Assembly: GCA_020073605.1 (NCBI GenBank)
Contig: JAIQEW010000009.1
Span: 54,195-118,194 of the forward strand
Direction of reading: 5' to 3'
From: Terriglobia bacterium
GTDB lineage: Bacteria > Acidobacteriota > Terriglobia > Acidiferrales > UBA7541
DNA: 64,000 nt
Shown here: one piece after another, positions 57,326-64,000 of the stretch
Position numbering within the stretch: the stretch's first letter is position 1
How the letters are laid out: each line of letters opens with the position of its first letter
Translations under genes and position numbers: made by a program
The notes under the pieces: model-generated
What the model was told of the DNA's origin: nothing
What the model saw: the letters and a program-made list of their open reading frames with translations, nothing else
Databases searched by the model: none

Positions 57326-60244
57326 GTGCGAATCAGGCGGCCCGCATGCGCAGGCCCGGGATGGGTGTTTGCGGCGACCCTCGCGCTGCTGAGCGGCGCA
57401 GGCTGCGGTGGTGAGGTATCGGTCGCCGGCGCGCCGGCGATATCTGATCGGTTCGACTGTGAAGGTTTTGCGCCACCGCCGCGGCTCGACACGTCGACGT
57501 GCAGCGACGTCGATGCCAGCCAACCGGAGAAGCTCGTGGCGTGCCTGCGTGGGTCCGGCCATCTGGGCAAGTGGAGCGTCGATGCGGGTGGACTGCCGGC
57601 GTACGACTTCGGCGTCGAGCAGCGCTGCGACGCGGTGGCGCACGCGTACTCGCCGCGCAAGACACCGCTGCGCGATCCCATCCACCTGATCGGCAACGGC
57701 CGCGGCTTGGTTGCCATGGCGCACGCCTCGGGTGGCGTCGAGATCTACACGCAGGACCGCGGCCACAAATGGCTCAATCACGTCGATACGTGGGCCGATC
57801 CGCTGAACCCCGACTACCCGCTGCAGCTCGGCGGCGGTTTCAACTACTACACGGTCGCTAGCGACGCGGTCGCCAGCGGCGCAGGTGGGTGGCGTGTCGG
57901 CTCGACGCGGTTTGAGGACCTGCCCGTCAATCGCGCCACGCAGATGCAGACGCGCCGCTTCGGCGTCGGCTACGTCGAGACGGTCACCCATGACGCAGAC
58001 ATCACGGTGCGCCGGCGCGTGTTCGCACCCGACGCGGCGGCACGTGCCCTGGTGGCGGAGGTCGCCGTGGAAAACCCGACGAACCGGCCGCAGCACTACG
58101 AGCTCGTGGAGTTCTGGGACGTCAACGTCCACCAGATCACGCTGGAGTTGCTGACCAGTGACCTCGGGTATGCCAACGTTACCGAGGCGATCGACCGCCG
58201 GCGGCGAGACTTCGCGGCGCAGTTTACGCAGCGCGTCCGGTGGCGGGCAGAGGATCGCGTTGCGATTGTCGAGACGACGGCGAAGAATCGTCCGGCGAAT
58301 GTGCAAGACCGTCTCGACGTGTCGCGCACCGACTACTTTCCCGATCCGATCTATCTGGCGGTGCTCGACGACGGCGTCGCGCCTGATGCAGTGTGGCTGA
58401 GTGACACTGAGCTGTGGGACGGCGCGGGGCGGACGCCGCCGGTTGCTGCCGCGGGTGCGGGTGACGCGACCTCGCGGACGCTCGACCTCGACGGTGGCGG
58501 GCAGCATGCCATCCTGGCCGTGCGCGTGCCAGTCGACGTGCCGGCACACGCGGCCGTGACCCGGCATTTCGCGTTCGGCTACGTCCCGGGGGGCGGGTCG
58601 CCGGATGCGGCCGTGGCCGAGCTGCGTGCGCGCGGCGCCGCGTTGCTGCAAGACACGGAAGCAGCCTGGCGCAAGCGGTTGGTGTGGGCCGCCTTTCCGG
58701 GGCTGCCCAATGCGGGCGTCGTCCAGCGCGAGATCGCGTGGGCTGCCTATAGTGCCCTCGCGCTCACCACCTTCGACGAGTACCGCAACCTCCTGCTGCT
58801 CGGGCAAGGAGGTGCCTACAAGTACATCCATGGCATCGACGGAGCGATGGGTGATCTAGCCTTGTTTGCCGAAGCCGTGGCGCTGATTGATTCGCACGTC
58901 GCGCGCGACACGCTGGCGTATGCGCTCGCGACGCAGCTGGGAGGCGGGCAGCATACGCCGTGGCGCTTTCCCTACGCGACCACCGGTGTCGGTGCGTTCA
59001 CCGATGTCCTCATCTACACCCAACGCAGCGACGCCTACTACTTCGTGCCTGCGGCAATCGGCCGCTATGTCGGGCTGACGCGCGACACCGCATTTCTTGA
59101 TCAGTCCGTTCCATTCTATCCGCGCGCCAGTGGCGAGAGCGGCGACGTCATCGAGCACATCGGCCGGGCCATCGACTACGGTACGGAAACTCTCGGGTTC
59201 GGCGCCCACGGCCTCGTCGCCATGGGCACGGGCGACTACGCCGACGGGATCACGGCGCTCGCCACGGAGCCGGCGACGCCGACCGGCACCTCGTCGACGT
59301 ACAACGCCGGCGCCATCGTCTACGGCTTCCCGTTGGCCGCCGACGTCGTCGAGGCGCACGATCCGGCGCTTGCCGCGCGCCTGCGCGCTCTGGCTGCTTC
59401 GCAGGCGGATGCGCTCAATCAGCAAGCGTGGGAAGGGCAGTACTTCTACCGCGGCTTCGTCGACAGTGGCAATCCGCTTGCCCCACAGATCTTCTTCCTC
59501 GAGCCGCAGGTGCTTCCCGTGCTTGCAGGCATCGTCGACTCGACCCGCCGCGACCTGGCATTGAATGAGGTCGTGCGCCGCCTGGAGACGAGCATCGGCG
59601 CCCTGAGCAACGTGACGATCGGTTCCGACACCGGCGTGGGTGGCCCCGACCGCCCGCTCGTGGGTGGCATCTGGCCGGTGGCGAATGCGTGGCTGACCGG
59701 GGCCTATGCGCGGCGCGACGTCAATGAAGCGTGGAGCAGCTTCACCCGCAACACCCTTGCCGCCCACGCCGAGAAGTACCCGGATCTGTGGTACGGCATC
59801 TGGACCGGCCCCGATTCGTTCAACGGACCTGACAACGAGCGGCCTGGTGAGGCCGATGCCCACCTGGTGACGGCCCTTACTGACTATCCCGCACTCAACG
59901 CGCACATGCACACGAGCCCCCTGCGCGCGCTGCTGGATCTTGTCGGCATCGCCGGCACGCGCGATGGCATCCGCGTCACACCGCAGGTTCCCACGGAGAC
60001 CTTTGCGGTCGAGTGGCCGCGGCTGCGGTTGCGCAGTGAGCCCGATTTGATGGACGGCACCGTCGTCGCCTCGTCGGCTGGACCGCTGATGATGGAGATC
60101 GCGCTGCCAAGCGGCCTGCGGGGGACCTCCGCTCCACACGTGACTGTCGATGGCGTTGCGGCTGACGCCCGGGTCACCGACGGTACCATTCGATTCGTCC
60201 TGCCGGCACAGCAGGACGTGCCGGTCAGTTTCCACATCGAGTAA
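57326..60244 (+). CDS. GH94-like lipoprotein (cellobiose phosphorylase superfamily)
   Basis: 972 residues. GTG start with GGAGAAGGAG six bases upstream; lipoprotein signal ending LLSGAGC. N-terminal beta-sandwich (TRRFGVGYVETVTHDADITV, RRRVFAPDAAARALVAEVAV) and (alpha/alpha)6-barrel portion (QREIAWAAYSALALTTFDEY, GLVAMGTGDYADGI, SSTYNAGAIVYG, GGIWPVANAWLTGAYARRD). The GTGDYADG stretch (Asp637, Asp640) stands where GH94 phosphorylases have GDWNDG with the acid residue, but with Tyr-Ala instead of Trp-Asn. GH94 enzymes are normally cytoplasmic; a membrane-anchored exported relative is unusual, and hydrolase or binding function cannot be excluded. Confidence 0.72.
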   Translation: MRIRRPACAGPGWVFAATLALLSGAGCGGEVSVAGAPAISDRFDCEGFAPPPRLDTSTCSDVDASQPEKLVACLRGSGHLGKWSVDAGGLPAYDFGVEQRCDAVAHAYSPRKTPLRDPIHLIGNGRGLVAMAHASGGVEIYTQDRGHKWLNHVDTWADPLNPDYPLQLGGGFNYYTVASDAVASGAGGWRVGSTRFEDLPVNRATQMQTRRFGVGYVETVTHDADITVRRRVFAPDAAARALVAEVAVENPTNRPQHYELVEFWDVNVHQITLELLTSDLGYANVTEAIDRRRRDFAAQFTQRVRWRAEDRVAIVETTAKNRPANVQDRLDVSRTDYFPDPIYLAVLDDGVAPDAVWLSDTELWDGAGRTPPVAAAGAGDATSRTLDLDGGGQHAILAVRVPVDVPAHAAVTRHFAFGYVPGGGSPDAAVAELRARGAALLQDTEAAWRKRLVWAAFPGLPNAGVVQREIAWAAYSALALTTFDEYRNLLLLGQGGAYKYIHGIDGAMGDLALFAEAVALIDSHVARDTLAYALATQLGGGQHTPWRFPYATTGVGAFTDVLIYTQRSDAYYFVPAAIGRYVGLTRDTAFLDQSVPFYPRASGESGDVIEHIGRAIDYGTETLGFGAHGLVAMGTGDYADGITALATEPATPTGTSSTYNAGAIVYGFPLAADVVEAHDPALAARLRALAASQADALNQQAWEGQYFYRGFVDSGNPLAPQIFFLEPQVLPVLAGIVDSTRRDLALNEVVRRLETSIGALSNVTIGSDTGVGGPDRPLVGGIWPVANAWLTGAYARRDVNEAWSSFTRNTLAAHAEKYPDLWYGIWTGPDSFNGPDNERPGEADAHLVTALTDYPALNAHMHTSPLRALLDLVGIAGTRDGIRVTPQVPTETFAVEWPRLRLRSEPDLMDGTVVASSAGPLMMEIALPSGLRGTSAPHVTVDGVAADARVTDGTIRFVLPAQQDVPVSFHIE

Positions 60245-60398
60245 GCGCGCGCGTGTTGCCGCGCACGGCGGCAAGAGTATGTCGCGGCCCGTCCAGAATT
60301 GTCGGCGCCCTGATGCAGTGACGCGCGCTTTCCTAGCGCGCCATGCGCACGCACCTGGCATGCAGCTTGCGGGGCGACCGCGGGGACTGAAGGCTGAG

Positions 60399-62813
60399 AT
60401 GACAGGGAAACCCGCAGCTGGAAACGTGGCGCTGCTGCGCTACTTGGCGCGCAGTGAGCTGATTTCCAACGACGTTGCGCTGAGGGCGGAAGCGGAGTTG
60501 GCGGGTCAGAAGGAAGGCGTCACGGCCATCGACTGGCTGGTGCGCAACGGCGTCGTCGGCGAAGACGACGTGGCGCACTTGCTGGCGAAAACCATGCGCT
60601 TGCCGTTCGTGAACCTGGCGGCGGTGGCGCTCGACCAGGCGGTGATCCGCCTGCTGCGCGAGGAGCTGGCGACGCGGTTTCAGGTCGTGCCGCTGCGCAT
60701 TCACGCGCAGACCCTCGTCGTCGCCATGGCCAATCCGGTCGACCGCGGCGTACTGCGCGACCTCGAGTTCACCACCGGCAAGCGGATCCAGGTCGAGGTG
60801 GCGACCCAGACCGCGATCCGCGACGCCCTGCAGCACGCCTATCACCTCGACGACGCGCTCAACCAATACCTGCGCGGGGTGCCGGAGGGCGGTGATGTGC
60901 CCGTGGCGGAGCTGAACGATGAGCCGAATACCGACCTGCGCAACCTCATGCGCGAGACAACGCTCCCGCCGGTGGTCAAGCTCCTCAACTTGATTCTTGT
61001 CGAGGGCGTGCGTGCCCGTGCCAGCGACGTGCACATCGAAGCGGGGTCGGCGGCCGTGCGCGTGCGCTACCGCATCGATGGCATCCTCGAGGAATCGCTG
61101 CGCTTGCCAAAGTGGATCCAGGATCCGCTGATCGCACGATGCAAGGTGCTCGCAAAGCTCGACATCACCGAACGCCGCGTGCCGCAGGACGGCCGCATCC
61201 ACATCCGCTTCCGCGAGTCGGTGGTCGACCTGCGCGTCTCCAGCCTCCCGACACAGTTCGGCGAGAAGGTCACGATGCGAATTCTCGATCCGAGTGGCGC
61301 GCCCACCGGACTCGAGCGGTTCAATCTGTCGCCCCGCGATCTCAAGTCGCTCCGGCAAGCGATCGCGCGGCCGGAGGGGATGATCTTGGTGACTGGTCCG
61401 ACCGGCAGTGGCAAGTCGACCACGCTCTACGGCATGATTGCCGAGATCGTTTCGCCGACGCGCAACATCGTGACCATCGAGAACCCGATCGAGTACCAGA
61501 TCGCGGGCGTCAATCAGGTGGAGATCAACGAGAAGCAGGGCCTGACCTTTGCGGAGACGTTGCGCTCGATTCTACGGCAAGATCCGGACGTGATCCTCGT
61601 CGGCGAGATTCGGGATGCGGAGACGGCGCAGATTGCGCTGCGCGCCGCGCAGACGGGTCATCTCGTGCTCAGCACGCTGCACACGAACGATGCGGTGGCG
61701 ACCATCAGCCGGCTGCTCGATCTCGGGATCGAGCCCTACATGCTGGGGTCGTCCCTCAACCTGATCGTTGCGCAGCGGCTCGTGCGCCGGGTCTGCGAGG
61801 CGTGCGCGGAGCCGGACGAGCCCGATGCCGATTCCCTGCGCGTGCTGCAGATCGACGCTGCGGGGCAGCCGTTCCAGCGCGGTCGCGGCTGCCCCGCGTG
61901 CCGCAAGACGGGATGGACCGGTCGCCTTGGAGTATTCGAGGTCATGCCGATCACTCCGGCGCTGGGAAAGCTCATCGAAAGCAAAGCCCCGGAGAGCGCG
62001 CTGCGCTTGCAGGCCCGTGCCGACGGCACCACGCTGCTCGCCGAGCATGCCGCAGCACGCGTGTGTGCCGGTGCGACGACCGCCGAAGAGGTGCTACGCG
62101 TGGTCGACATCGCGGCCGCGGCGCCACGCTGCCCGTCCTGCGACCGTGTCGTCGAGGAAAACTTTGCGGTCTGTCCACATTGCGCCACGGTGCTCCAATG
62201 CAGCTGCTCGAGCTGCAACATGCGGCTGCAAGAGGAGTGGCAGATCTGTCCGTACTGTGGTTCCCCTGCGAAACACGCGGCGGCCGCGGCCGCCGCGTCC
62301 CCGCAAGTGGCGGCGCCCTCCGCGGGCGCCGCTTCCCGCCCACCCGCGGAGAATCGTCGCTATCGGGCGTTGGTGGTCGATGACCACGAGGACATGCGGC
62401 GGTTGATCAAGTTCACCTTGGATCATAGCGAGCTACCGATCACGACGATCGGTGCGGCCGGTGGTGCTGAGGCGCTTGAAGTCGCACAGGCCGAGCCGCC
62501 CGATCTCATCCTCCTCGACATCATGATGCCCGGCATGGACGGCTTCCAAGTGTGCGAGCAGCTGCGCGCCAACGTGCGCACCGCATTCATTCCCATCCTG
62601 ATGCTCACGGCGCGTGACGACCCGGGCAGTCGCGCCCGTGGCTTCATGGCGGGCACCGACGACTACGTCAGCAAGCCGTTCGCACGCGCCGAGTTGTTGG
62701 CGCGCGTGCGCCGCCTGCTCGAACGTACCTACGGGACATTCTTGCCCAAGCTGCCGGCGTCGGCGCCCGTGGCGGACGTCGACACCGACGGGCAACACGC
62801 CGCCCTTCAGTGA
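60399..62813 (+). CDS. PilB/GspE-type secretion ATPase fused to zinc ribbons and a receiver domain
   Basis: 804 residues. N-terminal GspE_N/MshEN-like domain (NVALLRYLARSELISNDVAL ... LLAKTMRLPFVNL), then the ATPase with Walker A GPTGSGKSTTLYG (about 333-345), Asp box LRQDPDVILVGEIRDAETAQIAL and His box. A CxxC...CxxC zinc site (CEAC ... CPAC) is followed by two further zinc ribbons (CPSCDRV...CPHC, CSSCNM...CPYCG). A C-terminal response-regulator receiver (about 655-790) carries acidic pair DD (about 661-662), phosphoacceptor Asp707 in LILLDIMMPG and Lys759 in DDYVSKPFA. A phosphorylation-controlled type II secretion/type IV pilus motor is suggested. ATGs at 60279 and 60360 are alternative starts. 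Confidence 0.9.
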   Translation: MTGKPAAGNVALLRYLARSELISNDVALRAEAELAGQKEGVTAIDWLVRNGVVGEDDVAHLLAKTMRLPFVNLAAVALDQAVIRLLREELATRFQVVPLRIHAQTLVVAMANPVDRGVLRDLEFTTGKRIQVEVATQTAIRDALQHAYHLDDALNQYLRGVPEGGDVPVAELNDEPNTDLRNLMRETTLPPVVKLLNLILVEGVRARASDVHIEAGSAAVRVRYRIDGILEESLRLPKWIQDPLIARCKVLAKLDITERRVPQDGRIHIRFRESVVDLRVSSLPTQFGEKVTMRILDPSGAPTGLERFNLSPRDLKSLRQAIARPEGMILVTGPTGSGKSTTLYGMIAEIVSPTRNIVTIENPIEYQIAGVNQVEINEKQGLTFAETLRSILRQDPDVILVGEIRDAETAQIALRAAQTGHLVLSTLHTNDAVATISRLLDLGIEPYMLGSSLNLIVAQRLVRRVCEACAEPDEPDADSLRVLQIDAAGQPFQRGRGCPACRKTGWTGRLGVFEVMPITPALGKLIESKAPESALRLQARADGTTLLAEHAAARVCAGATTAEEVLRVVDIAAAAPRCPSCDRVVEENFAVCPHCATVLQCSCSSCNMRLQEEWQICPYCGSPAKHAAAAAAASPQVAAPSAGAASRPPAENRRYRALVVDDHEDMRRLIKFTLDHSELPITTIGAAGGAEALEVAQAEPPDLILLDIMMPGMDGFQVCEQLRANVRTAFIPILMLTARDDPGSRARGFMAGTDDYVSKPFARAELLARVRRLLERTYGTFLPKLPASAPVADVDTDGQHAALQ

Positions 62814-62900
62814 AGGACGGCTACGCGAGCAGAACCGCAGCGTGGCGTCACGGCGCGTGAGCATCCGCCCGCCCCCCGCAGGCTTCGGGGGACCACCGCC

Positions 62901-64000
62901 TCACCCGAACGGACTGCTGCACGGTAGGTCGATATTGAACACCGTGCCGCGTGGGGTGAGGCGCGCGCAGCCGATGCTGCCGCGGTGCGCCAGCACGATT
63001 TGCCGGGCGACCGCGAGGCCAATGCCGGAGCCGTCCGGCTTGGTGGTCTCGAACAGGCGAAACACGTGCACGCTTTCCGGGATGCCAGGCCCGGTGTCGG
63101 TGACGGAGATGCGCACCGCTTCCGGTCTCAACCGGATGACGTGAATGCCAACGCGGCCCGGGCCGCGATCGATCGCCTCGATGGCGTTTTTCACCAGATT
63201 GTCGAAGACGCGGTGCAGCTTCTCCTCATCCGCCGCCAGTGGCGGCACGTCGGGCGGCAAGGCGAAGTCGATGCCAATTGCCCGCGACGCCGCCACCGGT
63301 TGCCACAGATCGACGATCCGCTGCAGGAAGGGCTGCAAGTCGACGGCCCGCACATCGAGCCGCTGCTCGCGTGAGAATTCCATGAACTCCTTGGTGAGGG
63401 AATCGAGACGGCGCACTTCGCCGAGGATGCGCTCCACGCTCTTCACGACCGTGCTGACGGGCTGACTGGCGTCGCGGTTGGCGCGCCGCAGGATGAGCTG
63501 GGCTTGCATCGACACGCCGGCCAGCGGGTTACCGAGATCGTGCACGATCTGCGCGGTGATGGCGCCGATGTCCGCCAGCCGCTCGCGTTGCTGGGTCACC
63601 TTCTGCAACTCGCGTAGCTCGGCTTCGGCGCGCCTGCGTTCGATGAAGTCACCGAGCTGGCGGCCGAGGCCATCGAGCGTCTCCAACCAGTCAGGTTCCG
63701 GTTCGCGGTGCTGGCGGCCGAAGAACACCGTCACGCCGAGGACGGCGGTGTCGGTGCGCACTGGGAAGGCGGCAGCGCTGTGCAGCCCGAGCTGGGAGGC
63801 GGCGAGCCGGTCGAAATGCGCGCCCACCTCGACATCGGCAAGCCACGCCGCCTGCTCGCTTGCCCACACGCGACCAGGCAAGCCGCTCCCCGGAGCGAAG
63901 GCGGTCCGCCGGCTCAGCGCGACGAAATCGGCTGCGTCGAGCGCCGCCGGATGCCAGGCGGCACTCCACCGCAGGACATTGGCGGCCGTATCGACGAGCC
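62901..64000 (-). CDS. Sensor histidine kinase, 5' end outside the window
   Basis: At least 365 codons in the window; the frame is open to the right edge, so the N-terminus is missing. Visible parts: a GAF-type sensor (LVDTAANVLRWSAAWHPAAL ... SGLPGRVWASEQAAWLADV ... AFPVRTDTAVLGVTVFFG), then a dimerisation helix with the phosphoacceptor His in IVHDLGNPLAG, and an HATPase_c domain (VFDNLVKNAIEAIDRGPG, VTDTGPGIPESV, GSGIGLAVARQIVLAHRG). It converges on the ATPase-receiver gene, with 88 bases between the stops, and could phosphorylate that receiver. That pairing is inference from position only. Confidence 0.9.
   Translation of the reverse strand, partial: LVDTAANVLRWSAAWHPAALDAADFVALSRRTAFAPGSGLPGRVWASEQAAWLADVEVGAHFDRLAASQLGLHSAAAFPVRTDTAVLGVTVFFGRQHREPEPDWLETLDGLGRQLGDFIERRRAEAELRELQKVTQQRERLADIGAITAQIVHDLGNPLAGVSMQAQLILRRANRDASQPVSTVVKSVERILGEVRRLDSLTKEFMEFSREQRLDVRAVDLQPFLQRIVDLWQPVAASRAIGIDFALPPDVPPLAADEEKLHRVFDNLVKNAIEAIDRGPGRVGIHVIRLRPEAVRISVTDTGPGIPESVHVFRLFETTKPDGSGIGLAVARQIVLAHRGSIGCARLTPRGTVFNIDLPCSSPFG

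Overview
The window has two halves that look like different genomes, meeting near position 36,606. The left half (1 to about 35,300, roughly 60% GC) reads like an Acidobacteriota-type chromosome. This is inferred from gene content and arrangement (SecDF-YajC followed by TonB/ExbB/ExbD/ExbD/TPR, VWA and VOC secreted proteins, a Tat-exported amidase), not from a database match. The right half (about 36,600 to 64,000, higher GC) carries large exported proteins with Pro/Thr linkers, DNRLRE modules and C-terminal paired EF-hand (dockerin-like) modules. I associate this style with uncultured 'deltaproteobacterial'/Binatota-type genomes, at low confidence. The short stretch 35,346-36,646 could belong to either side.

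Left half, in order: prfA-prmC (release factor 1 and the methylase of its GGQ glutamine) and dinB; an RsbU-type phosphatase; a CCA-adding/poly(A) polymerase family enzyme; lon with a strong terminator; a hypothetical protein; a methyltransferase (minus); a family 2 glycosyltransferase; a Yip1-like membrane protein; tgt-yajC-secD-secF running into tonB-exbB-exbD-exbD-TPR lipoprotein; a zinc-ribbon membrane protein (minus); a rhodanese-like protein; a cytochrome c (minus); a bifunctional (p)ppGpp synthetase/hydrolase; a lipoprotein; an M1-type metallopeptidase homologue lacking its catalytic Glu; ridA followed by a 37-codon remnant of a soluble transhydrogenase gene; tRNA-Ile(GAT) followed by a GIY-YIG ORF and a truncated tRNA-like copy; a Tat-exported amidase; an NTF2-like protein (minus); a VWA-like protein; a two-domain VOC protein; and a lone 16S rRNA gene on the minus strand with its own promoter, boxA and terminator but no 23S or 5S beside it.

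Right half: a minus-strand run of five closely spaced genes (46,487 down to 36,606). They encode a dockerin-type protein, two related fibre-like proteins (one with an S74 self-cleaving chaperone domain), a 1,521-residue metzincin-like protein with two DNRLRE modules and a dockerin-like end, and the 5' stub of another DNRLRE gene cut at the putative junction. Divergent from it, after a broken MauG-type cytochrome peroxidase gene, are plus-strand genes for a DNRLRE/TSP3/papain-like peptidase, a DUF333/dockerin-like protein, a beta-helix protein with 18 Cys-rich DUF4215-type repeats and a dockerin-like end, a TerB-like protein, a GH94-like lipoprotein, and a PilB/GspE-type ATPase fused to zinc ribbons and a response-regulator receiver domain. 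A histidine kinase runs off the right edge.

The best candidates for something undescribed are the family of exported EF-hand-tailed proteins (two with peptidase folds), the GIY-YIG/tRNA mini-element, the zinc-competent but Glu-less M1 homologue, and the ATPase-receiver fusion. The possible assembly chimera at 36.6 kb should be settled before the two halves are interpreted together.
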